Below, piece after piece: positions 27,630 to 40,148 of a DNA stretch of 64,000 nucleotides (the first letter of the stretch is position 1; each line of letters starts with the position of its first letter). A program made the position numbers and the translations under genes. The notes under the pieces were generated by a model. That model was not told the DNA's origin. It worked only from the letters and a program-made list of their open reading frames with translations, and made no database searches. Origin of the DNA: Pithys albifrons albifrons (Eukaryota; Chordata; Aves; Passeriformes; Thamnophilidae); assembly GCF_047495875.1 (NCBI RefSeq), contig NC_092467.1:19549066-19613065 (forward strand). Reading direction: 5' to 3'.

Positions 27630-27839
27630 TTGATTTTTTTTTCATTCTGAGATAATTGAGAAAGAAGAGAGCTAAATTGAAAGAACTGTAATAAGACTAA
27701 ATTCAAGAACAGAACAAGAGAAAAGAGTCCTAAAAGAAAAAAAAAACTCTATAGAAGAAAAATGAAGACAAGTGTAGAAAAAAATATTATAAAATACAAA
27801 ATCTCAGACAGAAAAAAAAATTAAATTAGTTTCACAATA
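27630..27839. repeat. A/purine-rich low-complexity tract
   Basis: About 210 bp strongly enriched in A on the plus strand, with several runs of 8-10 A interspersed with G. It directly abuts the coding-like segment starting at 27840. It may be an eroded poly-A or (GAAA)-type low-complexity region. Confidence 0.5.
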
Positions 27840-28253
27840 GGATTCAGTGCCCTTAGAAGGACAGACCAAAGTCCCATATTACCCAGAGCAAAAGGGGGCC
27901 ACGCCACATGAACCTATTGGATACAGACAAGAGGCAGAAATAATCAAAGTGGGAGTAAAGGAGATACTTCTCTGCAATGGTTACAGGATCTTTGTGCTGA
28001 CCAAAACACAGGAGACGTAGCCATGAACTACCAACGAGGTGAACTCTGAATACGTACCATGAAAAGCTGATTGAGAAGGGATAACATAGATGCATGGAAA
28101 GACAACTGTCTGGGAACTGAAAAACACAGTGTATTGAAGATTCCTGAGAAGGTATTAGGAGAACCTAACACATGGAATGAAATACTCTCAGGGGCATATT
28201 TGCAGGAATTAAGAGACTCCAACTGGCTGAAGGGCAGAGGCTGGAAAAACTGA
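27840..28253 (+). pseudogene. Decayed coding-like segment, unknown family
   Basis: In the frame set by 27840, 138 codons are read with only three internal stops before the final stop at 28251-28253. All of them are TGA (27909-27911, 28047-28049, 28068-28070), as expected if CGA arginine codons decayed by CpG deamination. The encoded residues are mixed and hydrophilic, rich in charged residues and tryptophan (for example DNIDAWKDN, NTWNEI, DSNWLKG), unlike typical translated AT-rich intergenic DNA. The segment is GC-richer than its flanks and begins right after an A-rich tract. I do not recognise the family. A decayed transposon or viral-derived open frame, or a processed pseudogene, are all possible. 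A chance low-stop stretch cannot be excluded. Confidence 0.3.
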
Positions 28254-31139
28254 CAATAGCAGCTTGAAGAGCAAATGGCTGCATCTGGAAGAAAAGAAGG
28301 GTAGATTTTTCTCTGAAAATTGATTTTGAAAATAGCTTTCAAACAGAGCAAATTCCCCAGCAACAATATTCCTTGTAATTTTGTTTTTATGTTACAGAGC
28401 TGTTTAAGTAACAAAAAAGAACTTTCTCCTTTTGTTAATTAGATGAATATATCATATGCAAAATCATTCTGTACAGACACTGATTTCCTGAGGTCTTCAC
28501 TTGTGAGCTGCCAAAGGCATGGCACTGATAGCTAATGAATGCTTTTTCTACATTCCTCTGATTCGTTATTTTGTCTGTTCAACCCTCCTAAACAGGGGGA
28601 ATAATGTTGGAACAAACTGGAGAAACCCAGGTGGGTCCTTTACTAGTAGGTGACAAAGCAAATTCTTGTAATTTTTCCTGAAACAAATAGATACTCCTTA
28701 ACTCTCAGATTTTAGTCTCATGTTATGCCACAGCTGAGACAGGTAGAAGGTGAATTATATAACCTACCTTCTGACTGTCACATCCCTAGCCCAATTATAA
28801 CAGGCTGAGGTTTCAGCATGGTTCTCACCTGTCAGGCATGGCACCAGACCTTCTTGTCAGAATTCAAGAAAAACATTTCTGTAGAAGATGTGATATATCT
28901 AAATTAAAAATTCCAAAGGATAGTCTGTTTAATTCTGACTAAATCTTTGTGTTTGTGCCTGAATTTGTGAAGTTTTACTGACTCGTAGACCAAGATCTCT
29001 TATAAATCTTCTAATACTGCCTGGCAGTAGTTAATCCAAAATGAAGTAAAAATAGTTTGTCTGGAAATTAGAGAATGAGAAATGGGTAAATCACAGAGAA
29101 GAGATTTGTTTGGATGTGCTGCTCACCTATACATGAGAATACATATCAAATCGTAAAGCTGTATTGATGTCATAAGTTCTTGCAGCCACTGCTTAAATTT
29201 CTGATAACAGAGTATGGATTGTCAGGACAAACATATGGAGAACTGAAGAAGACTTTGGGGTCTCAGAAGCTGGGGTTTGATGTCTGAAGTTGTGTGAACT
29301 CTGATTATAGTCTAGTGTTTCAGCCTCAGTCTGTCTCTAATTTTATACCTGCTCTGTATACGTACTGTGGAGTGCTCTTTCTAATAAAGGACATCACGTG
29401 AGGTCCATATTGCTTAGCAGTCATCCACACTGTACCAGTGGTTTTCTTTTATCTAAATCAATAGCATGTGTGGATGCTTGTTGCAGATTTCAAGTACACT
29501 GTGCCAGTGATTCACACAAGGCAAAGGCCTGTTTGTTGAAAAGAAATCTATGGCCACGGCAATTATGATGTAGCTGAACTTTTCTAATGGTGAAATGTCT
29601 TTGATTCTACATAAGAAAAACCATGCAGCTTTGGAAATATTTATTAAAATATTTTAAAATGTATTATAACTATTGATTTGTGGATGGGCAGAATGAAAAA
29701 AGCAGAAACATTTTATGCAAGTTTGAGGAGAATGCCAACTGCTTTGAAGTTGCATTTTAACTTCTGCAGTTACCTTTCCAAATTCCACTGACATCCTTGC
29801 TGGATTTGATTCAGACACTCAGGGTTAGGTTCACCCTACCTGTCTTTACCCATCAAAAGGCAGCAGTTAATCCACGTTTGCCACCAAGGCACCTTTTGTG
29901 ATCAATGGAGAGAGGAAGACAGGTTCAGAGGGTTCTTCTACTGATGTTTTGTTATCGCCTGCCTGCTCCTCCAAAGGCACTTGGTTTTTCCATTTTTTCA
30001 CAGAGTAGACATAAGTGACTTGCTTAGAGTAGATGTTTCACTTTCCCTGAGGCTGATGTTGGCCTGTGTGAATCTGTGCCACAGTGTGTGCCATCCTTCC
30101 TGCTCCAGCAGAGAAGGTTGAAAAATACTCTGAGATGTTCCAAAAGGTGAAGACTGCACCTCCAGTTCACTCTGAGGGATGAGTTAATGTAAAAGTCATG
30201 TAGTATGTGCTTAAATTATTTGTAACATTTCTAAAAAAAAAAAGACCACACAACTATTAGAAACAGTTTTTTGACCTTTGCATGGGGGAGTGAGCTGAGG
30301 TTGACATCTGGAAAATCCCTGGAATTAGAACCTGAAAAATAAATTTTGATCTTTTATCTTCTCTCAGTTTGGGTTGCTTTGATAGAACACAATGAGATTA
30401 AAAATATGAGTTGAAAAAGCTCCTGCACTGAATTACTTAACCATATAGGAACTAAAAACTTGTTTAAATCAGTAACTAAGCCTCCCAATTTAAATAGCAG
30501 AAATGGTTATTTTTTCATTACATAGCTAAATTAAGAGCTTTGAAATAAGTTTGCTTGTGGTCCCCTTAACTTTTTGTCCATCCCAGATTTAATATTGAGG
30601 GAAAATACTTTTCCTTCTTAGAAAATATACTTTAGATCTATTGAAACATTTCAATGAGCGGGAAAAGTTATCCTTTAAAATGAAAATGGAAGTTAAAAGA
30701 TGTTCAAATGACTTTACGAAGAATTAGCAGGAATTTTGTAGGGAAGGATAATCCTGACTTTGCAATGATTATATCCTTGCCCAAATTAATTGAATGAGAA
30801 CTTTTAGCAACACACTTAAAAATACATGTTCATATTTTGCCTGAGGAATGTCTGAAAAAACATTTTTTCAGTGTTTCTATAGAACTAATTTACTGTGCCT
30901 CAAAATTAAAAATGTGTATTTTAAAATGAGGCTTAATTGTTCTGTATGGAAAATAGACTCTCCAGTAATCACAGTTTTAGTGAGCATGACATATAACATC
31001 TGTTTGTAATGTGTATTTTCACTTTAGTTTTATGGTAAACTTATTTATACATAATAATTTGATAATAATTCTTAGTATATTTTTTAGTGTTATTTGATAG
31101 GAATATGCTGTATTGATTAATCCCAGCAGGATCCCTTAG
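28254..31139. other. Gene-free stretch
   Basis: No supportable gene. The interval 29810-30120 is slightly GC-richer and could be an old degraded repeat, but no family is recognised. The rest is AT-rich unique DNA. Confidence 0.5.
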
Positions 31140-31208
31140 TCTGTAGTGACTATACGATATTTGGACTTTGGACTAGAGGATCTCCAGAGATCCTGTGATC
31201 CTGTGATT
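31140..31208 (+). mobile_element. Degraded CR1 LINE 3' tail (plus orientation)
   Basis: The words GGACTAGAGGATCTCCAGAG (31171-31190) followed by two ATCCTGTG-like octamers (about 31191-31206) match the order at the CR1 3' end, where a GGACTAGATGATCTC-type segment precedes terminal ATTCTGTG repeats. The usual middle piece (the CCTTCCAACCC region) appears deleted. CR1 copies are typically 5'-truncated, and this one retains only the extreme 3' end. A short length and the deletion lower the confidence. Confidence 0.55.
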
Positions 31209-32509
31209 TACAACTTAATTGCACAGAACATAAGATTTTATGGATCTAGGATTCTGAAAATTAAAATTATTCAATACCACTAAATATTTCTTATATCCCC
31301 CCCTGTTCTGATTTCCTTTTATACTTGGCACACATCCTTTCTTTCATCTTGTAGTGGCTTGTAGAACAGAATTACGCATTATACCAAATATGATTTGAAT
31401 GGAACTTTTCTGCCTCTTATTTCAGTCTGTATAGCAGTGCTTATAAATTGAAATATTATGAGTTATTTATCTTTCAAAAGGCTTCATGATAAAAAACAGC
31501 TCTACACGTTTCAGAGCAGAAAGTCTGGTGTTCAGAGCACAGTTTAAAGTATAACAATAGTAAAAATAGTATCAGTGGGTACACTGTAACCTAACATAAT
31601 TTTTAATTTTCCTGATACAATAAGATTGTATTATAGAACAGATGTATTTTAGGTTTATTCTGGTATTTAATTTATTTTTTTAACTGAAATTAGTGGACTT
31701 GACAAAATTGAAGTTAATTGGGTAGCAGGAGATGAGAATCAAGGAGCCTTTAATGATGTTTCTGCAATCCATTCCTTGGGTGGTCCCATCTAAATGGGAG
31801 TTTCATCTGAACTCAGGCTTTTGACAAGTTTCCTTCCCCTCTTCATTAGGACCTGAGAGGCAGGAGTATGACATTACTAAAAAAGCCTCTGAAATATTAC
31901 TGCTGGCAGAGGTTTCTTTATTTCAAGGGAATTGTCTAATGCCCTCATACCACTAAATTTATGCATGAAAAAGATCTGATTTGTCAGTTGTAAACCTGCA
32001 TATAATGTTACAAAAATAAGTCCTGAAAATTACTCCTTTTAGAGGATTTGTATTGCTTACAGTGATAAAATAATTAATCTAATCTGAACACTTGAAATGA
32101 TGGAGTTATAATTTTAAAAGAAACTAAGTAGGCTTCATGGTGAAGGAGAAAAATGAGTTTGAGAACAACCCTCTGTTTTTTTCCAAATAATCCCTGTTTT
32201 GGTCTCATATATCCACATGATGAAGGAATTAATTCATGTTACCATTTAACTTCTGTCAGTGAGTACTTATGGGCAGCTAAACATGGTGATCCTCACTCTC
32301 AAATGCATCAGCACAAGCTCTGACAGATTAAGTGCCCACATTATAACTGGTATCTTCACAGGATCATGACAGATCACTGTCTGTGGAAGCACTTGTTTAA
32401 TGACATGATTTACAGCTGACTGAGGGAAGAGGTGAGGGGCTGTTTCTGGAGTGTGCTCTGCGAGTGACTAATGCCAGTGGGTGTGGGGCTGTTCTGAACA
32501 GCACCGGCG
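31209..32509. other. Gene-free AT-rich stretch
   Basis: Unique sequence without recognisable genes. It becomes GC-richer toward 32420-32520, just before the hairpin at 32510. Confidence 0.5.
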
Positions 32510-32537
32510 TGGGTATTTGTACAGCTGTCAATACCCA
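32510..32537. other. Perfect 8-bp hairpin with palindromic loop
   Basis: TGGGTATT (32510-32517) and AATACCCA (32530-32537) are exact inverted repeats around a 12-nt loop that itself contains the palindrome ACAGCTGT, an E-box CAGCTG. The stem is too short for a microRNA precursor. It could be a chance or regulatory inverted repeat. Confidence 0.45.
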
Positions 32538-35500
32538 TCACTTAACAAACCCATGTTTCTGGTTCACTGAGCACTGGTAAATGAGACATGTTACAAGGCA
32601 ATTCTGTATCTTCAGAGAAAGGTATGTTTGTGTTGATCAGTGTCACTGGACAGGGTATCCTGTGTATTTGCTGACCTTCTAAGTAATAAAAAATCTCCTC
32701 ATGTTAATGCAGAAAAAAAGGAGTTTTATACAAAGCAAACTCAGGTAAGCACTGAAGCTTTATTTCTGGGTGGTGGCATGTTTTACTTACTACAAACATC
32801 CACAGACTGCGTGATATGGAATTTACAATAATTAAACTTGTAAGTAACTATTTGCAAAAATGGAAGTTTAAATTGGAAACACGGTAAATCTTTCCATTCT
32901 TAATTTGCAGGGAATTAAAAGTCATTACTTAGAAAACATTCCTGAATGCTATTACCTTGACTGTAAGTTTAGTTTTAGGAAGTCCTTTCAAAAACCCTAC
33001 CCTGTTGTAAAAGAGGTCCAGTGTAGCTGTTTATACAGAAAGCCTGTAATTATTTTGTTCATGAATTGTCAGAGGTAGTGTGGGTTTCTGCCTTTTGATC
33101 TCTGGGGTCCTGCAGGTGTTGAGCAGTATGCTTGGCTTATGTAGGGAAAGCTACTGTAGCAGTTATAAAAGACATTCCTTCTGATCTTTAACTCTTCTTT
33201 TGCCTTCAAGCTGAAATACAAAAGGTAAAGCCCCTATTTAAAGGGGAGGTACCTGGTAGAGTTCAAGGAAAAAGTGAGAAACTGCAACACTTCACACTAG
33301 GTTGCAGTATATCTTATTTTCCTATGTTTTTGCTGCCTTGAATTTCCCTTCAAGGCACAGAAGCATTGGCAGGAGTTTTCTTTATTCACTGGCCTTTGGC
33401 TCTTTTACATGCTGATATCAGTTCCTCAAATTTCCAGGTTGCTGAGAAAGACCAGACAAGATATTGCCAATCTTATCAGCAGAGCTTCTGCCTGAACGAA
33501 ACCGTTTCAATAGCAGGGCCTAATGTTCTTGATTTACCTTCTAAGACCATGGCTGCTACTGGATATTCTAAGATAAGGTGATCATCTCACCTCCAAAGGC
33601 AACTTTCCTTCATCTCCTATTCCCGATGGGTATCAGAAGAGATCATATTCTTCAAATGTTCAGACATTAGTGCTGATAAGAGCCTGCATTGGTAGGTGGA
33701 AAAGAGCAACATCAATTCCACCCTGTTACTGCATAGGTAATTGGTTTTGTTGGTCTTTTCTCTCTTTTAAGTAATTGGTGCTTTCATTAGATCTCTAAGA
33801 GTGGTATACATTCCTCTCAAAGGCTAAACGATATCTACCTCTCTTGCCTTCAAAAGATTTTCCAGGGATTTTTCTGCCACTGCTACTGCTGCCTCTCCAT
33901 TCCCATCATCTTGCCGTAATTGAACCATCTGAACTGCTACTATTGCGTTCACTGTCGCATACCCTTATGAAACCTTGTTAGGTAGCAGTTCTAACACGTA
34001 CAGGAATTGAGGAGATGCTTATCAGAGAATCTCCCTCTGAAGTAATTTGAGAAGAGTGTCTTAGCCATAATTCAAGCCCTTAAGCCTGTATAATTTCATG
34101 TTCTACTTAAAATAAGTAGGCCATTTCCAGATTTTTTTTAAAAACTACTTTCTAACAATTTTCTGGAAATGGGTTTTATTGTTTCCTTGAAGGCTTAAAA
34201 GTCATCAGTGTGAAGGCTATGTAGTCAGATAGCCGGTTGTGTTAAAGTTTGTAATAATGTAGTAATTTAGGATTCCCATGTATTACATTCATTGTAATTA
34301 AAGTTGAGTCTTCTCCAGCACATCCTGCTGTTTCAGTTTTCTTTGTATGTATGTTAGTGCATACAAGGAATTTGCGTGGTATGATCAGATCATACTTTAT
34401 CATTATGGTCTTTAAACATCGATATCTAAGGTTCCACTCTGCAGAAGTGCAAAACAAGTTCTCCTGGATTAGACTGCCACCCACTGCAATGACCAGTATA
34501 TCACCTGAGAATCCTAGATTATCCCTAGTAATTTTTTTTACCTGCTCCAATTCCTGACATGTGGAGTTCTAATACATGGGATTTTACAGGGCAAAGAAAA
34601 TAAGTAACAGGTGTCCTCTGCCTTTCTGCCAGTAGAATAAGACCAGAGTGAAGATGCAGCTACACCTCTAAAACACAGAGATGATCTGTTTGAAGCCTGT
34701 CCGGGGTATTTACTTGTCCCTTTTTTCAGGTGTATGGAGTTTTCCCCCAAAGGCAGAACTTTAGGCATTAACTTATTTTTGCTAGAGAGCATGCATTCTG
34801 AATTTCCTCATTCCCATTAGCAGTACATTCTGCCACCTGTTCTTAGTGCCATTAGGGTTTAGTTATTCTAAGGTGGAAGGGCAAAAAACAATACTTACTT
34901 CCACACCCATGCTGAAGAAATTCCATAATCTAAGTCTGCTTAGAAGTCAGCAGCATTTGGGTTTTTTTGAGTTGGTGTTGAATTTTTTTTAACACAAATT
35001 TAGTGATTTTATGTTAAATAAAATTATTGAAAGGATTCTGTTAAGCTGAAATCTTGTGATTTTTATTGCTTTTCCCAATAACATTTCCATTGTCCTGTGA
35101 GCCATTGATGGTAATGAACCATAGTCTGAGAAACTGCTGTGTTCAATTCCATGATGTATAAGAACTAGTGTCCAGAATTTTTCTCATTCAATGAGGAATA
35201 AAATCATACCTCATTAACAGGGCAATCTATGAATAAAAGAGGTGTGCCCTGTCCTCCTGAAAAGGAGCCTTTCTCTGTGATGATACACAAACAGGAATAA
35301 GAAAGAATGTCTCCACTCAAAATATTGTGAAGACATTTAGCATTTTGCAGGAGGCCCTGAGCAGCTTACAGAATTTTACCATAAAGGACTCTTTTAAAGG
35401 CCATGACTAACATTGCACAGAACTTCCATACAGTACTTACAGGAATATCAATATGAAATTGTAAATTATCAGTTCTTACTTAGATATAGAAGTTCAACAA

Positions 35501-36833
35501 GTTCTGCTCTTGGCTGAGAAATCTAGTCTCTTGAACCAGAGATGCGGAAGGTGGTGAACAAATATGCAGTAAAAGTGGACAGAAATAATTGAAATTTGAG
35601 CCCCAGAGTCAGTGGAATGTTTAGGGTAACTGAAATGGAAGGTCTGAAGGAAAGCAAAAGGAATGTCTGAAGGAGACCAAAATCACAGAGTAAACCCTAC
35701 AAAAGGACTGTTGTATCTACAAGGACATTGAATAATACTAATACCATAGCTGGTCAAATATTTTTATGGTCAATTATTTTTACCCCTTGTTTATTTATTA
35801 AAGCCCACCTTTGACCATAACATAAAAATTGTTCTCTCTGAAATGCAGGTCAGTATTTAATTCTTGTATTCTATTACATGTGTAACAAAGCTGAAGATCA
35901 AACAAAGTAGCATAATGACTTCACCAGGAAGTGGTTGTTCTACACCTGTACACTGAGCATGCTGGGGAAATATTCCTTGCCCAGAACTTGCTTCAGGCTC
36001 AGTACTCCTGTGCCCTCCTAATGCCTATGAAGAACATATTTTGTTCAAATTAATGGAATACACAAAATCAAAAAGAGCTGAAAAATTGTTAAAAGATTTA
36101 TGAATGCTGGTGAATGATCAGAGCTCACAAAACTTTAGACATCTTCCATCTTATCTTACATATGAGCCTCCTTTGATCTTCTTCCTCTCAGTCTTTTACA
36201 TGACTTTCTTGTGCTATTATATTGTTTTGCTAACATTGTAACAGAACGAAAGAATCAGTCAAAGTCCAGCCAAGAGGTGGCAACTTGCAAAAATTTTAAC
36301 ATCAATTCAGTTTTACATAAAACTGTATTTTTTAAGTCTGTGTAACAATTCACTCAAGTTAAACATTTAATACAGTTTAAGAGCGTTGAACTTTGCACAG
36401 TGTTTTAGCAAAGTACAGTTTGCATCACTATCTCTATAGGTATTTATTTTTATGACTAAATGAAAAGGTAAAGTTTAAAATATATACATTTTAAGAAGGA
36501 GATTGGTATCCAGTTTAGTATAGTAGCTTGCAAATTTAATGTATTTTATAATTTGGTTAGTTAAAAGAATAATCCGAAAGTTACTGCTTACTAAAGTATT
36601 GTAAATGAATGTGGTAGTTTTGTGACGGCTGCATAAAAAAGTCCACGGCTGAGCCTACTGTGCATGCAGCAAAACAGCGCATATAAGAATTAAAAGAACT
36701 AGCATCCCTTGCCCCACACTTTCTTCTATTTCAACTTAAGACAAAGCTGTTTCATCTTCTTTTAGGGTTTTTAAAATCATGATGTACTATGGGTATTAAT
36801 TTTATTAAAAAAAATTGAAGAGAAAGAAGAGGA
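32538..36833. other. Gene-free stretch, mildly GC-richer in its first third
   Basis: Between about 33360 and 34600 the composition is somewhat richer and small minus-strand frames up to 102 codons occur (34242-34550). Translation gives nothing recognisable and stop density is close to that expected by chance. The remainder is AT-rich unique DNA. Confidence 0.5.
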
Positions 36834-37034
36834 ATGATCATGGGCTTCTTTGAGAAATCTGTGTCTGATCCTGGTAATCAATTTAGCACGCTCAGGAGGT
36901 ACGGCTTGTTAGCAGCAGGCCTAATTCCTAATGGAACATCTAGATTGACGCAAAGGGAATATGAGGTGATGGCTTTCAGAGTCAATACTGTTTCCACTTC
37001 TACCAAGAGCATTAGGAACATCTCAGAATTTTGA
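36834..37034. other. Candidate conserved non-coding element
   Basis: About 200 bp of high-complexity, non-repetitive sequence, open in overlapping frames on both strands (66 codons plus, 91 codons minus). It keeps a few CpGs and several homeodomain-like cores (TAATCAATTT near 36877, CCTAATTCC near 36920). Long two-strand openness with homeobox-type motifs in an AT-rich desert is typical of developmental enhancers, but equally compatible with chance. Confidence 0.18.
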
Positions 37035-40000
37035 ATAAACTGTATTTTTTGCTGATTGGAAAGCAGTATCTGCCTCTTTCCTACAGTGAATCTACTGGTA
37101 GTATTGTGCTTGTGAAGAAATACATGAAGTGCTATGTAGGCATAGGATCTCAAACTGGCTCCAGAGAATTTAGCTTTTGAATGAATGCAGCTTGGATAAG
37201 AGATACAGTTTTGGATGGAATTTCTGAATTATCCCCACTTACTGTGCTTCAACTCCCATCACAGAGTAAATTTCAGTCACCTGAGGACTGTGGAAAACTC
37301 TAGTTGACTTCACAATGGTATATACTATTTGATTATACTACTGCTATGGTCAGCCACAGAGATTGTACATGGTAGTAGTTTTCTCAATGCCTAGGATATG
37401 TGTCACTGCTCCTGGGGAAGGCTGGGAGAGAACATATGCACAGTTTGCTGAAGTGGGGTCTGTTTCTTAGTGCCTGACTGATATTAGACTGTTGCTTGGC
37501 ACCTAAAGGTCTTCACAGGAAGACATGAGAAAAATTCCCTGAGGGTCTGAGGGTCCGGCAGACAGGCTGGGGAAAGTCTTCTAGTATACTTTGGAAACTC
37601 AGCAGCTAGGAAACATGCAGAAGATGTTTTATTTTGAGAAGAGGATTTGAATTAATTGCACAATTGTCATGAACAGCTGAAGAGTCCTCTTGAGCCTTGC
37701 AGGTTTCCAAAGAATGAGTCTCAGAAGTAGTTTCTGTTAAATACCGTAGAAAGTGCTGCAATCATAGAAAGTTTTAGCATTCCCATTAAAATACAGAGAT
37801 GTCCTGATTTACAAGGTTAGCTTTGCATACTTTTATTTATGCACTGCAAAATGCACTCATTCAGCTCTGTGGTCCTTTGCTGTTTCAATGTGTGGGGAGG
37901 GGGCACACCTACATGTAAAGGCACCACCCTTTTTTTTTTTTGCAACCTTAGATACACATTTAGAATCTTGTAAGGGGCCAATATATAATGTGATTATGCA
38001 GTCACCTAAATTGCTATACAATTACAGTGCATTTAGAATGTGCCATATAATAGTGCTTCAGAATCTGAGCTTTCATTGTAGGAGTAATTAAACTTCTACT
38101 CCTTATGGTTACAAAGATAACCTTCAAAAAGTCAACTGAACCAGGCAGTTGCCTTGATTTTTGTCTGCATCTGCAGACAGCTTGAAACAGTAGCTTCACG
38201 AAAATGATACTGTGTGCTGCCTCCTTCATAGTGGGTGCTGCCTCTGAGGAAGCCCAACGAAAACATTAACTATTTCACAGCTGATGGATTTAGCAGAAGC
38301 AGCCAACCAAAGAGCTTCACTGATATTTTTAGAGATAATTAAAAGAAAATGAAATATAGGTTCTATTGGTATCATTAATTTTGTTAAGCTTATCTGTGGT
38401 AGGGAAGAAATGATGAACTGTTTGCTAGTAATTTAGTATAATTCTCCTTGTGCTCAAAATATTCAAGAAAGGTGCTGATACAACCTTCCCCACCCTCCTG
38501 ATAAAAAATACCAAAAATCCATCTGCAGGACCTTCTACTTCTCATCAACATCTTCTGTCAAACAGTTGATGTAATTATTCCAGTTTCTTTGGAATAAGTG
38601 TTCTTCTCTCTCCCTTTGCCATCCAACTGAGTTATGCATCCAGCAATAAAACACATAAAATAGGTGGATTTAAAAAAAAAAATTCTTAAAAATTCATATG
38701 TGAAAGAAGAGGGCATATATCTAGGAACAGAGTGTAAATCCAAAAAAAGCTTTTCTCGGAATTACTCTAATGTAGGTAAAGGAAGCTTACTGTAATACAA
38801 GATGTTGTCTGGATACTGGCTGTATCCAAATTTGTGTTTCTTAAGTGTACTATACCTTTGAATGAAAAATACTGTATTGTTTCTTATCACAATACATGGA
38901 AAAAGAGTTGAAGTTATGATTCTGTTTACAGCCTGTATGGTAGTTTTTCCAGGATACTGGCTGGTAACAGTAAAGTAGGATGTGCTGCTGGGTCATGTTT
39001 GCTGGGAAATTGAGCAGCAGTACTGAAGATTCGAAAGCTTCTGCTTGACACTGCTGCTTTGGAAGCCTAGTGAGGACTCATGAGAACTATTCATCTGTTT
39101 CATGACAATACTTTAATCTTGCAATTAATTAAAATCTTTTCCCAGTGTACAAGCCTTTCTTCATCAGCCTGTCATGCCATGCATGGAAAAGAACAAGAAT
39201 TGGCAAAGAATCACACAGGATAGTGACAGAACTCCAAACAATGCCACACTGATTATTTAGATCAGCATAGGGCTAAGATTTCAGGTAATGGAATGCTTAA
39301 ATAACAAGAGGGACTCACCCTTGAGAAAACCCTAGGTTAGAATTCTAAGTCTGCATTTTTATCCCGATAGATTCAGGATAGACTATTATATGAGTTGCGT
39401 GAGACTTTGAGGGAGGGATTCAAAGACCACCATAGTAATAGAAACATTCCCACGGATTGTTACATGCTACTGTATGCATTTCCATATAGGCACCACATTC
39501 TGTTTAGTGCAGTGTACACAGTTCAGTTGATCTAAATCTGAACTTTCTCTTCAATCAACAGAAAAAGCTGATATGATAGCTTAGAATCAAACTGATATAG
39601 GCTACTTTAGACTGTCTCTTTCTCACTTTAATTTCAGGAAAAGTAACTTCCTAATCCTTTGCTACATTAACATAGATGCTTTGAGTGAAAATAGGGCTGC
39701 TCAAACATTCAGAAGCTCACTTCTCCTGCCTGTCAAGAATGCAATTCTCCTTGATTTCACTTTTAGCATCACTGCTACTAGCAATTCTAATGTCAGGAAG
39801 AGATATGTTCCCTAGCACTGTGTGTTTCATGTGAATGAGCTTCACTATGGAAAAACCCTACTTAGAGATGTAATAGAGTTAAAATCCTGAAGCACTAAAT
39901 TATAATATGATAAATTATATAATATTATAATTTCAGGAGTTCTTCTAGTGCTGCCAAAACTTGATTTTGATATAGATATATATAATGAAGAGGAGGAATG

Positions 40001-40148
40001 CCTTCTTTTAATATATTACATTTCCATGACATGATATCATTTCACTCAATTGAAACTTCAAGTGAGCAAATAATTTTTAGCAAGTGTGTGTTGGGGAATA
40101 ATTATGTTTCCCACAGGTACTCTGTGAACATGGAAGCATGTGACAGTC
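37035..40148. other. Gene-free AT-rich stretch
   Basis: No gene supported. It includes an 11-12-nt poly-T near 37930, the palindrome at 38162-38179, and AT-only inverted repeats around 39900-39935 such as ATTATAATATGATAAATTAT. These may be simple A/T-rich DNA. Confidence 0.55.
38162..38179. promoter_or_regulatory. 18-bp near-perfect palindrome with inverted GTCTG boxes
   Basis: TGTCTGCA and TGCAGACA form perfect 8-bp inverted arms around a 2-bp TC spacer. Each arm carries a GTCTG/CAGAC box like the SMAD-binding element, and the centre contains a PstI-like CTGCAG core. Function is not demonstrated. Confidence 0.3.

Noticed and set aside
29012..29024. TAATACTGCCTGG, identical to the 5' part of the miR-200b mature sequence
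   Set aside because: The remaining mature bases differ and no complementary star arm lies nearby. The match is part of a small local palindrome (ACTGCC T GGCAGT).
33360..34090. Minus-strand frame with patches of protein-like sequence
   Set aside because: Counting stops over the whole stretch gives about what is expected by chance for its composition, despite one 44-codon open patch.
34242..34792. Overlapping minus-strand frames of 84 and 102 codons
   Set aside because: Different frames, no domain, no splice signals linking them, ordinary composition.
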